The notes below the pieces were generated by a model. That model ran no database searches and was not told the DNA's origin. It saw nothing but the letters and a program-made list of their open reading frames with translations. A DNA stretch of 64,000 nucleotides from the NCBI GenBank assembly GCA_034716235.1, contig JAYEHH010000019.1, forward strand, positions 20,340 through 84,339, given 5' to 3'. The first letter of the stretch is position 1, and each line of letters begins with the position of its first letter. Of the stretch, positions 25,517 to 33,675 are shown piece after piece. The position numbers and the translations under genes are program-made. This stretch comes from M55B174 sp034716235. GTDB taxonomy: Bacteria > Patescibacteriota > Minisyncoccia > CAIUEV01 > JAHKAQ01.

Positions 25517-28105
25517 TTAAACATTGTCTTCGTCTCCCATCATTCCAACCATACCTTCTGCCTGTCGCGCTGAGACATTTATCACTTCGTTAATTTTACG
25601 TTTTTCTTCCGTGCTAAGTTGGTTAGTAACTTCAGTGTTTTTAACAAGCTTTTTAAGCTCTTTGATATCTTTGGATGGAATAACCTTAAACCTTTGTTGA
25701 GTTTCTACAAAATTGTTATCCATATTTTTGATGGTTACATGAGCTGTATCAGCAAGTTTTTTTGTGCCGTCAGGTAAGGTTTTAACAATTAAATTGGCTT
25801 TAAAAGTCCTGGCGTAGTTTCTAGAACTTAAATTAGAGAGCATCTCATCAATGTTGTGGACTCTTTCTTCACTGGTTGCTGAACGCATTTGTTTAGTTTT
25901 AGAATCCATTATTGTTGTTCCGGCTTCGTTATAATGTTTATTTTCTCTGGCTATATTGTCTAAATCAACCCTAAGAAGATCTCCTGGTCTTTTACTGTTA
26001 CCTTTAAATTTTTCGTCAATAAAATCATTTAAAGTAGCGTTGGAATCTATAAAACCTGCACCTTGTAATTCATTCGTTATGTTCATTCCCTTTTTTGCCA
26101 TTAAACGCAACCCAGCTTCTATGTCTGCAGGGCTTGTACCGTTTCCAACTCTTGTGATCAACTGACTTGGAGTTTTTGTTTCTTGTGTCATTCGCTCAGT
26201 AGCCGTAGCCACTTTTTGTTGATGTACTCTGTCGTCATGGAAAAAGGATCGATATTTTTCACCATAGACTTCTCTTTTAGCTGCTTTTCTATATTCAGCA
26301 TCAAAATTTTCAGCAAGATTGTTTGTAGTCCATTCAGTTTCTAGGGTGCCCCTCTGTTCCTGTAGTTTTTGTCTACGATTAGCTATTTCATTTTTTCGAT
26401 CTGCTATTTCAGCCATCCTTTCTTCTGAGAACGGAGTCCCTCGTCTTTGGTTTTCTTCATCAATAAGAGATTGGTTTTCTGCTCCTAGCTCTGTATCTTC
26501 TTCGTCAATATCATTTTTTCCTTTTTCATTTTTTGCTCTAGCGGCTGCTCTTTTTTTGTCTTCTGCGTCACCAGCTATTTGTGTTTTCGGTGTCATACCT
26601 ATTAATCTACGTGACTGATTAGTCATAGCTAGCCAAGTAAGGCTTCCAAGTTGACTCAAAGATTCAGTGTCTTCTTTCCCTTGAGCATCCATTGTTTTCT
26701 TGTAAGCGCCATAAAGACCACGACCAAGAGTTACAGGCTCAAGCATAGCCATTGTTTTAGCAGCCCCACTAGCTCCAACAAGCCCCTTGCCCATTCCGGG
26801 GGCCATTTTTCTAGCTCTAGCTTTTGTTCTTTCCCATAAACCTGCATTATCTCTCAATGCTTCTGGTGGTGTTACCTGCTTTAATCGTTCGCCAGCTCCT
26901 TTAAGAATAGTTTTAGTTCCATGAAGCCCTATTTTATGAAGTGCCATTGATCCACCAACTACCGCAATCTGAGCCATTCTAGTTACTTTGCTTGCTCCAG
27001 CAATGCTTAGTGAAGCGGCGGCAATAATAGAGCCCCATAATAAAATAGATGAAAACATTAAATACATATAGATATTGTGGCTAGCGACAATAGGCTCCAC
27101 ATACTTTTTATCACCAAGTGTTTTACCATTACCTAAGTCCATATCTGTTAAATCATTTTTGGGATTGCTAACAACTAATTCCCCGCTTATTAAATTCATC
27201 GTATTGGCAGAGAACCAAAGAAAAAAGAAAAGGATTGGTCCTGCCATAGCATACTTCAAAAAACTGCCCCACCATTTCTTAGCCGTTCCCTCAGTATCGG
27301 GTAAAACTAATCCAATATAAGCAATAGGTGACAAAACCAATAATACCCAAAGAGCTACCGTTCTAATAATTAAAAATATACCTACGCTTAAAACAACAAT
27401 AGCGGTCATAGCTATAAAAATAAGTGGTGCTACGGCTCCTGCCGTAATAGCTGCAATAGTTGCCAAATCTGGAGCATCAAGGATATGCTTAATAGTGTCC
27501 CATCTTCTCATAGAAGGACCCCATAAAAGACCTTTTATTGCTTTTTCAACTTCTTCTAAAGGATGTCCAAAAATCCCATTAAACATTAAAACATGAAAGA
27601 AGTCTAAAATCAGTCCGGCAAAAACTAAACTAAAATTGGTAAGTAAGGCAACCACAACTAATTTTACAAGCAGTTTCTTGTAATTATATTTTTCAATTCT
27701 AAATAAGGTTCCTACTCCAATGAAAAGTAAAACTATAATGTAGAACATATTGCAAATGGAAGCGACCACCTTCCATCCATTACGTACCATTGGATTTATA
27801 GCAAAACCTTTTAAGATGTCTCGATAATATATTGGGTCAAATAAGTCATGAACCAATTTAACAACTAATTCAAAAATCATCCAAACAAAAAGTTCTATTG
27901 CCCAGGCCCCAATTGCTATAATAAGGGCAGGGATTTTTATTAACAGATTAGCAAGTTCATCAAGAGCCCCTCCGGATAAAAGTTTTCTTACTGCTTCCAT
28001 GAATGTTATTGCTTGAACTGTTTCTGTGGACATAATAAAAAAGAACAAAGAAACGGACATTACAAGCCCAGTAGATAATAAAATTCGTTTTAAATTAAAC
28101 TTCAT
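25517..28105 (-). CDS. TrbL/VirB6-like polytopic membrane protein with long cytoplasmic tail
   Basis: 862 aa. A signal-like first helix (ILLSTGLVMSVSLFFFIMST) precedes about seven more hydrophobic helices up to residue ~390, including VVASICNMFYIIVLLFIGVG and LVKLVVVALLTNFSLVFAGL, a pattern seen in TrbL/VirB6 channel components of Patescibacteria. The remaining ~470 residues are hydrophilic and rich in charged helices (AARAKNEKGKNDIDEED...). It is followed by the Gln-rich, PrgI and VirB4 genes. The family call relies on topology and context as much as on motifs. Confidence 0.75.
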   Translation of the reverse strand: MKFNLKRILLSTGLVMSVSLFFFIMSTETVQAITFMEAVRKLLSGGALDELANLLIKIPALIIAIGAWAIELFVWMIFELVVKLVHDLFDPIYYRDILKGFAINPMVRNGWKVVASICNMFYIIVLLFIGVGTLFRIEKYNYKKLLVKLVVVALLTNFSLVFAGLILDFFHVLMFNGIFGHPLEEVEKAIKGLLWGPSMRRWDTIKHILDAPDLATIAAITAGAVAPLIFIAMTAIVVLSVGIFLIIRTVALWVLLVLSPIAYIGLVLPDTEGTAKKWWGSFLKYAMAGPILFFFLWFSANTMNLISGELVVSNPKNDLTDMDLGNGKTLGDKKYVEPIVASHNIYMYLMFSSILLWGSIIAAASLSIAGASKVTRMAQIAVVGGSMALHKIGLHGTKTILKGAGERLKQVTPPEALRDNAGLWERTKARARKMAPGMGKGLVGASGAAKTMAMLEPVTLGRGLYGAYKKTMDAQGKEDTESLSQLGSLTWLAMTNQSRRLIGMTPKTQIAGDAEDKKRAAARAKNEKGKNDIDEEDTELGAENQSLIDEENQRRGTPFSEERMAEIADRKNEIANRRQKLQEQRGTLETEWTTNNLAENFDAEYRKAAKREVYGEKYRSFFHDDRVHQQKVATATERMTQETKTPSQLITRVGNGTSPADIEAGLRLMAKKGMNITNELQGAGFIDSNATLNDFIDEKFKGNSKRPGDLLRVDLDNIARENKHYNEAGTTIMDSKTKQMRSATSEERVHNIDEMLSNLSSRNYARTFKANLIVKTLPDGTKKLADTAHVTIKNMDNNFVETQQRFKVIPSKDIKELKKLVKNTEVTNQLSTEEKRKINEVINVSARQAEGMVGMMGDEDNV

Positions 28106-28208
28106 TTTTATATTTTGCTATTAGCTTGATCTATAAATATTATAAAGCAAAAATCCTTTTTTGGAAAACTTGATATCTTATTGCTCTTTATTTTTACTTA
28201 AATGCTTT

Positions 28209-29633
28209 TTAGGGGGTAGAATTATTAACCTTATTCCAAATTGTTCCGTTGCTTGATTTTGCTTTATAAATAACCCAACCAGCTCCATCATAGCCTGCAT
28301 ACCACATTAAAAATGGAGGACCGGATTCTCCACAAAGACCAAGAAAAGTATCGGAGATAACTGTAGGACCAGCTATATGAATATTGTCTCCTTTATCACC
28401 AGGTCCTAGATTAAGCACCGGATTTTTTTCTTTCTGCCAATGAATACCGTCCATTGAAGTGGCATGAAAAATTCTCCAACCAATTGGTTCGCAAGAACTA
28501 TTATCAGGATCACCTCCATAGCCAGCATACCACATATGATATGTTCTGGATTCTTCAACACAAGTTAATCCACAACAAGCTGGTGTATATTTTTTTTCTA
28601 GCACAACGGTTGGTTCAGAAACATGTATATTATCACAATCACCTTCATCTCCTACATCAAGGACAACTCCATGTTTTTGCCAGGGGACTTCACCATCCAT
28701 TGAAGTGGCATAAAAAATACGCCAAGTACTTCCATCATAACCGCTATACCACATATGATACATTCTATTACCCTCGCAACAACAAGGTGGTTCGGGAGGG
28801 CAAGAACAACAATATTTATTTATGTCTAAAACCACTGTAGGGTTATGAACATGAATGTTTGCTTTACTATTGGGATTTGTATTAATTACTGCTTGATCTG
28901 AATATTTATTCCAAGTTAATCCATTGCTTATTGAAAAAACATTGAAAATACGCCAAGTTGAATTTTCTTCGTCGTAGCCACCATACCAGGCGTGATAATC
29001 TGCTTTTCCATACATAGCTCCAGGGACTTCTCCAATACATTCCACTACTCTTTCTTGTAAAACTGTAGGATTGGCTACATGAACATTGTCCCGACTTCCT
29101 TTAGGTGAAAGCGGAATCCTTCCATCTGTCCCGTATTCACCACCACCTCCACCTTTACCATAGATACTTCCTATTCCTTCAGGAGGAACCTTATTGTTTT
29201 TCTTTCGCCAAGCATTACTGTCTGTTGAGTTGGCATGGTAAACTCTCCAAGCACTTCCTTCATAGCCAGCATACCACATACGGTAGCGGTCATTGGGATT
29301 ATGAATTTCCTTGATAACTGAAGGACCGGCCACATAAATATTATCTCCTATTTTATCAGTATCAGTGCCTAGAAAAATCCTACCACCCGAACAAGTATGA
29401 TTCGATCTAGTCATATAAGACGTATAGTTATAACTAGGATTACTATTGCTAGGTGTTGTGCTGGTAATGTTATTAGGCTTAACACCTTTCAATGTCCCGG
29501 AACAACCAGCTATGAAAAATATACTAACAACTAAAATACTAAAACTTATTAGCGGAATCTTTTTTCTATTTGTCTGCCAATTTTGACTTTTTGTCAGTAG
29601 GAATGACTGCAGTATTTTTTTTAATTTTTTCAT
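28209..29633 (-). CDS. Lipoprotein with five-fold repeats, probable five-bladed beta-propeller
   Basis: 474 aa. A basic N-terminus, a hydrophobic stretch and the lipobox IAGC near residue 42-45 mark it as a lipoprotein. The rest is five copies of an ~80-residue unit, each with a DNIHVAGPTV-like segment and a MWYAGYDGSTWRIFHATS-like segment (variants AWYGGYDEEN, MWYSGYDGST, MWYAGYGGDP, MWYAGYDGAG). This pattern is seen in five-bladed propellers of the GH43/GH32 fold. Cys-rich inserts (CCSCPPEPPCCCEG; TPACCGLTCVEE) interrupt blades. It lies in the secretion operon, so an outward-facing glycan- or host-binding role is plausible. Catalysis cannot be judged from the sequence. Confidence 0.75.
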   Translation of the reverse strand: MKKLKKILQSFLLTKSQNWQTNRKKIPLISFSILVVSIFFIAGCSGTLKGVKPNNITSTTPSNSNPSYNYTSYMTRSNHTCSGGRIFLGTDTDKIGDNIYVAGPSVIKEIHNPNDRYRMWYAGYEGSAWRVYHANSTDSNAWRKKNNKVPPEGIGSIYGKGGGGGEYGTDGRIPLSPKGSRDNVHVANPTVLQERVVECIGEVPGAMYGKADYHAWYGGYDEENSTWRIFNVFSISNGLTWNKYSDQAVINTNPNSKANIHVHNPTVVLDINKYCCSCPPEPPCCCEGNRMYHMWYSGYDGSTWRIFYATSMDGEVPWQKHGVVLDVGDEGDCDNIHVSEPTVVLEKKYTPACCGLTCVEESRTYHMWYAGYGGDPDNSSCEPIGWRIFHATSMDGIHWQKEKNPVLNLGPGDKGDNIHIAGPTVISDTFLGLCGESGPPFLMWYAGYDGAGWVIYKAKSSNGTIWNKVNNSTP

Positions 29634-29697
29634 AGCTTTGTTTTTATTTAAGTTAAAGAAAAAAATATAAAATTTGGAAAACCAAAAAATAGAAACT

Positions 29698-30123
29698 TTA
29701 AGCTTCCGCCCCCGCCTCTACCTCATCTGCTCTTTTTTTGGCAGTATGCCAAGCCCAAAGCACCATCAAGGTTGTTATCGGAGTAACCATATCAACGAAG
29801 GGTATTAAACCAAATAAAGAATCAAGAGCAACAATGGCTGCTACCTGAATCACTACCTTAACCAATTGTCTTTTCCATCCTAGTTGGGTGATTATAAGAT
29901 AGGCGACAATTCCTTTTGGTAGAATGGCTATTAAAAAGTCCAAAAAAGGAACGGGAATCATATCGCAACCATCAGCCACAAGAGCTAAGGGAAGCGCTAA
30001 CATAAAAATAAATGAGTTATATTCGCCTCCTTCTATCTTCCTGGTTGCCTCACCTGCTTTTTTCTTTAAAGAATTTTTAGAGAAATTTTTGGTACCTTGG
30101 GTTATTTTTTGAGCTAAAGACAT
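29698..30123 (-). CDS. Small membrane protein of unknown function, first gene of the secretion operon
   Basis: 141 aa. A basic amphipathic N-terminus (~30 residues) is followed by about four hydrophobic segments, among them FIFMLALPLALVADG, FLDFLIAILPKGIVAYLII and VQVAAIVALDSLFGLIPFVD-like. The repeated pattern I/P-F-x-D (IPVPFLDFL, LIPFVDMV) recalls DUF4112-type proteins but this was not established. It is 64 nt ahead of the lipoprotein gene on the same strand. Confidence 0.6.
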   Translation of the reverse strand: MSLAQKITQGTKNFSKNSLKKKAGEATRKIEGGEYNSFIFMLALPLALVADGCDMIPVPFLDFLIAILPKGIVAYLIITQLGWKRQLVKVVIQVAAIVALDSLFGLIPFVDMVTPITTLMVLWAWHTAKKRADEVEAGAEA

Positions 30124-30206
30124 TTTATTTTTAACGCTTATTTTTTGCTTTTTCTATTATAAGACAAATGAGTTGTTTTTCCAATGTTTTCGAGCTTCTT
30201 AATTCT

Positions 30207-31091
30207 TCAAGCTCTTACTACTTTTAATTCCCTTAATTTCTGATTAAGCTTCTGCCATTCTTTTAGGGTTAATTCTTGAGCTCGTACCTCTTTTTTCTTG
30301 CTCAGTTCCATAATGATTCTTTCTAGCTCAACTTTATCTAGACTAAAACCATTAATTAAATTGTTTAAAAGGGTTTTTCTGGGAGAAGCAAAGCCAATTT
30401 TAATTAATTGAAGAAGATTTTTTATGCCTGCCTGCTGAAAATTTAACTTCTGGTTAATATTCTTTAAGGTAATTACTGCCGAATCAACTTTTGGCTTAGG
30501 GTAAAAGCAATCCCCTTTTATTATAAAAGCAATTTTTGGGGTAGCTACCAATTTAATTGTAAGGGCTAGAGCATTCATTTTTGGAGGTTTAGCACAGATT
30601 CTTTCAGCCACCTCTTTTTGAAGTAAAAGTGTCATCTGGCTGGGCCGATGCTCAATTTCTAGAAATAAATGAATAATTTTAGAAGCTATATTGTAAGGAA
30701 GATTAGCAACAACTTGATATTCTGGAATCTCTGGCTGTGAATCATTATCCACAAACCGTTTTCTCAAAAGTTTTAGAATATTAATTGTTAAAATATCTCC
30801 TTGGGTAATCTGTAATTGTTGATCAAGCTCGGTGTTAAATTTTTTTCTGAGGTAGGAGCAGTATTTAGCATCCTTTTCAACGGCAATAACTTTATTTTGA
30901 TTAACTAAAAGTTTTTGAGTTAAAATACCCAACCCCGGTCCTATTTCTAAAACATTACTTTTTTCTTGTAAGTCAGCTACTAGTACTATTTTACTTAAAG
31001 CTTCTTTGCAAATTAAAAAATTTTGTCCCAGCTTTTTTAAAGGGGCAGCTTGCAACGACTTTAGAGTAGAAATAATTTCCAATTTATCCAT
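30207..31091 (-). CDS. rsmA: 16S rRNA dimethyladenosine transferase RsmA/KsgA
   Basis: 294-aa SAM-dependent enzyme that dimethylates two adjacent adenosines near the 3' end of 16S rRNA. Motifs: KKLGQNFLICKEAL at the N-terminus, VLEIGPGLGILT SAM-binding motif near residue 46, AVEKDAKY, and the catalytic VVANLPYNIASKII near residue 128, then QKEVAERICAKP. The C-terminal helical domain (PRKTLLNNL) is intact. It is followed in the upstream direction by tRNA-Gly. Confidence 0.96.
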   Translation of the reverse strand: MDKLEIISTLKSLQAAPLKKLGQNFLICKEALSKIVLVADLQEKSNVLEIGPGLGILTQKLLVNQNKVIAVEKDAKYCSYLRKKFNTELDQQLQITQGDILTINILKLLRKRFVDNDSQPEIPEYQVVANLPYNIASKIIHLFLEIEHRPSQMTLLLQKEVAERICAKPPKMNALALTIKLVATPKIAFIIKGDCFYPKPKVDSAVITLKNINQKLNFQQAGIKNLLQLIKIGFASPRKTLLNNLINGFSLDKVELERIIMELSKKKEVRAQELTLKEWQKLNQKLRELKVVRA

Positions 31092-31111
31092 AAGGAGATT
31101 GAAATATCGGG

Positions 31112-31185
31112 AGCGAGAGACGGGACTCGAACCCGCGACCTTCTCCTTGGCAAGGAGATGTTCTAGCCAACTGAACTACTCTCGC
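31112..31185 (-). tRNA. tRNA-Gly (GCC)
   Basis: On the minus strand the gene begins GCGAGAGTAGTTCAGTTGG and folds into a full cloverleaf: 7-bp acceptor GCGAGAG/CTCTCGC, anticodon stem TCTCC/GGAGA with loop TTGCCAA (anticodon GCC), and T arm GCGGGTTCGAGTCCCGT. Discriminator base U. CCA is not encoded. Confidence 0.95.
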
Positions 31186-31256
31186 GACAATAAGAGTATG
31201 CTTTATTTAAGAATTCAAGGCAAGGGAACCGAACATTATCTAAAAGACTGATAAAA

Positions 31257-32765
31257 CTATTTTACCCAGTGTTTCTTTTTTAAAACACGATCTTCTTCAA
31301 TTTTCTTAACTTCAATTTTCTCTTTGGCTTGTTTTTTTAATAATACTAAATCTTTTTTATTTAGCTCTTTTGCTTTGTTTGTTAAATATTTAGTCTGGTT
31401 TTTCTTTAAATCTCCCAAGACTTCTCCCAAAAGAATATTAAGAATAATGCCCATCTTGGGACCAGGGGGCACTCCGGCTTCTGCTTTTAACTGTTCTCCA
31501 TTTATCTTAAGCATCTTAACAGAGATAGGATCCCTAGAGACCTTTTCAATGAGATACTCCAAGTGTCTTAATTTATAGGGCTTAGCCTTAGGACAATTAC
31601 TACCTAAACGATCAGCAACTCTTAAATCAATTAAGTCATGTATATTTTCTGGCTTAACTTTTCGAAGTAATCTGCGAACACTAGCAGGAGTCACCGTTTC
31701 CACCTCATAATAAAACATATGATTTTCAATAAGTAGAGAAACTTTCTCAATTATTTTTTGAGAAAAGCGAAGTCTGGTAAGAGCTCGGTGGGCAACTCTA
31801 GCTCCAATAAAGTCATGATTATAAAAAGTGCTTTCAAGACCATTCCCTCGTTTTGTCTGTGGTTTGGCGACATCATGCAACAAGGCAGCCAGCCTTACAG
31901 ATAGTTTTTTGCTAGGGCAGTATTTTAAAGAAAGAAGAAGGTGTTCATAAACTGTGTAAATGTGATGACGATTCTGGCTAACACCCACCCCCTTTTCTAC
32001 TTCGGGTAAAATATAGGTTAAAAGCCCTGTTTTTCTTAGTATAGTTATCCCTTCAGCGGGTCTTTCTGATTTAATTATCTTTGTTAATTCATCTCTAAGC
32101 CTTTCTTGAGAGATATTAGCTAAAAGTTTAGAATTCTCTTGAATAGCTTTTAGGGTTTCTTCCTCAATTTTAAAATTTAACTGAGCAGAGAATCTAACAG
32201 CTCGCATTAATCTTAAAGCATCCTCACTAAAACGATTAATCGGTGAACCGACCGTTCTAATAATCTTTTTTTGGATATCTAGCTGGCCACCATAAGGATC
32301 AATAAATTTTATGGGCAAATCTTCAATTGAAGATAAATTAATAGCAATAGCATTAATAGTAAAATCTCTACGCCGAAGATCATCTTCAATGTTTTTTGCA
32401 AAAGACACCTTGTCTGGATGACGATGATTCTCATATTCACCCTCAGTTCTGTAAGTGGTAACTTCAACCACTCCAAGGCTATCATCTTCTGTTTTTATTC
32501 CTACAGTTCCAAAATCATTTTCGTAAAAACTATCCTTGAATAATTTTTGTATCTCCTCGGGACTAGCGCTAGTAGCAATGTCCCAATCGGAAGGTATTTT
32601 TTGAGAAATTAAATCCCTAACACAACCTCCAACCAAGAAAGCTTCATGTCCAGCATTGTCTAATACCTCTCCAATCTTTTTAATAGGAGATGGTATTTTT
32701 GCTATTTGCATAACATTAAAATTACTTATCACTGGTATTTTAACAGTTTTTTTAAAATTTGACAT
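31257..32765 (-). CDS. cca: CCA-adding tRNA nucleotidyltransferase with HD domain
   Basis: 502-aa class II nucleotidyltransferase that adds or repairs the CCA end of tRNAs, needed here because the tRNA genes lack encoded CCA. Head domain: FLVGGCVRDLI, then SDWDIATSA with the catalytic Asp pair, and RRDFTINAIAI; neck: EDALRLMRAVRF; then an HD phosphohydrolase domain with LLHDVAKPQTK and the follow-up NHDFIGA. The N-terminal ~20 residues before the first conserved helix may reflect an over-long start. Confidence 0.95.
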   Translation of the reverse strand: MSNFKKTVKIPVISNFNVMQIAKIPSPIKKIGEVLDNAGHEAFLVGGCVRDLISQKIPSDWDIATSASPEEIQKLFKDSFYENDFGTVGIKTEDDSLGVVEVTTYRTEGEYENHRHPDKVSFAKNIEDDLRRRDFTINAIAINLSSIEDLPIKFIDPYGGQLDIQKKIIRTVGSPINRFSEDALRLMRAVRFSAQLNFKIEEETLKAIQENSKLLANISQERLRDELTKIIKSERPAEGITILRKTGLLTYILPEVEKGVGVSQNRHHIYTVYEHLLLSLKYCPSKKLSVRLAALLHDVAKPQTKRGNGLESTFYNHDFIGARVAHRALTRLRFSQKIIEKVSLLIENHMFYYEVETVTPASVRRLLRKVKPENIHDLIDLRVADRLGSNCPKAKPYKLRHLEYLIEKVSRDPISVKMLKINGEQLKAEAGVPPGPKMGIILNILLGEVLGDLKKNQTKYLTNKAKELNKKDLVLLKKQAKEKIEVKKIEEDRVLKKKHWVK

Positions 32766-32806
32766 CTTTGCTTTAAGATTAGGTCAAGGTCGGGTGTTGG
32801 CTTTTA

Positions 32807-33184
32807 TTAAAAAGCATATTTAATATGTTTTATTTTTGTTTTATTTTTGCCAATAATTATTGAGATAACATCGCAACGGTATTCTTCGTCGGGAGAAAGT
32901 TTCTTTTCTTTTATAAAGGCTGTGGCCGTTTTCCTTATTTTTGCAATTTTAGAATTGGAAATTGTAGATTCGGGAGGTTCCAATAGCTCGTCTTCTTGCT
33001 TAATAAATCTAGACTTAACCTCAATAAATATAACAACAGAGTCTTTTTTGGCAACAATGTCAATCTCCCCTTCTCGTTTTAAGTAATTACGTTCAATAAC
33101 ATGATATCCATTACTTGTCAAATAACGAACTGCAAGATCTTCCCCCTTATTTCCTCTCTTTTTTCTATTTCCTAAATTAATCAT
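32807..33184 (-). CDS. yraN: YraN family protein (UPF0102)
   Basis: 125 aa, the usual length. Restriction-endonuclease-like fold: GNKGEDLAVRYLTSNGYHVIERNYLKREGEID region, with GEIDIVAKKDSVVIFIEVKSR carrying the E...D...ExK residues typical of the family. The last part KIRKTATAFIKE...YRCDVISI also fits. Function is not settled; a role in DNA processing is suggested by the fold. Confidence 0.92.
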   Translation of the reverse strand: MINLGNRKKRGNKGEDLAVRYLTSNGYHVIERNYLKREGEIDIVAKKDSVVIFIEVKSRFIKQEDELLEPPESTISNSKIAKIRKTATAFIKEKKLSPDEEYRCDVISIIIGKNKTKIKHIKYAF

Positions 33185-33400
33185 AAAGATTTCTTAAGTT
33201 AATTAAAGCTATATGCTAGAAAGTGGTATCAAATCCTAAAGAAAGTAACATTAAATCTCAAATAAGTAAATACGGAATAACATTTCACCAGAAGTGTTAT
33301 GAAAAGATACCAGTATTTATAGAAAGTTAGAGGACACGATTGTTTTGAAATACCTTAAAACGTATTTAGATATTTGTCAAATGATGCAAGTAAGGCTAGA
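33185..33400. other. AT-rich intergenic spacer with no recognised element
   Basis: Spacer upstream of yraN and ahead of the parS cluster. A weak inverted pair (TTTCACCAGAAGTG...) is present near 33282-33310, but no gene or RNA was supported. Confidence 0.4.
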
Positions 33401-33406
33401 TCAAAT

Positions 33407-33422
33407 TGTTCCACGTGGAACA
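33407..33422. promoter_or_regulatory. parS site 1
   Basis: TGTTCCACGTGGAACA, a perfect 16-bp palindrome identical to the parS consensus bound by ParB/Spo0J in many bacteria. Here the symmetry extends to 28 bp (33401-33428). Confidence 0.88.
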
Positions 33423-33448
33423 ATTTGACACTGAACCATGTTTAGGAA

Positions 33449-33464
33449 TGTTCCACGTGGAACA
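33449..33464. promoter_or_regulatory. parS site 2
   Basis: Exact TGTTCCACGTGGAACA, 42 bp after site 1 (start to start). The intervening TGAACCATGTTTAGGAATG recurs between sites 5 and 6. Confidence 0.88.
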
Positions 33465-33568
33465 ATTTGATCGTTATTGTAACAATTAAATTAGAAATAA
33501 TTAAAAATCATAAATCATTTTTTCGCTATCTGTATTTTAGAGAATAGTTTTTTCGCATCTTTTAGGAA

Positions 33569-33584
33569 TGTTCCACGTGGAACA
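33569..33584. promoter_or_regulatory. parS site 3
   Basis: Exact TGTTCCACGTGGAACA preceded by the same TTTAGGAA as sites 2 and 6. Symmetry extends to GAA...TTC on both sides. Confidence 0.88.
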
Positions 33585-33675
33585 TTCTGCCGATTATTAC
33601 CACCGTTGAGCCAAAAAAGTTGTGGAACATGGATATTATTTTTAGAACATCTATTTTTCCGAGTTGTTTTTTAAG

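Noticed and set aside
28454..28840. 128-codon frame antisense to the propeller lipoprotein
   Set aside because: It mirrors the repeated blades (His/Tyr-rich low-complexity product) and has no start context or family resemblance.
20801..30123. Integrative conjugative element
   Set aside because: No relaxase, coupling protein, integrase or attachment repeats are visible around the operon.
31006..31251. Plus-strand frame over the rsmA start and tRNA-Gly
   Set aside because: It runs antisense through a certain tRNA and the 5' end of rsmA; the product is without family character.
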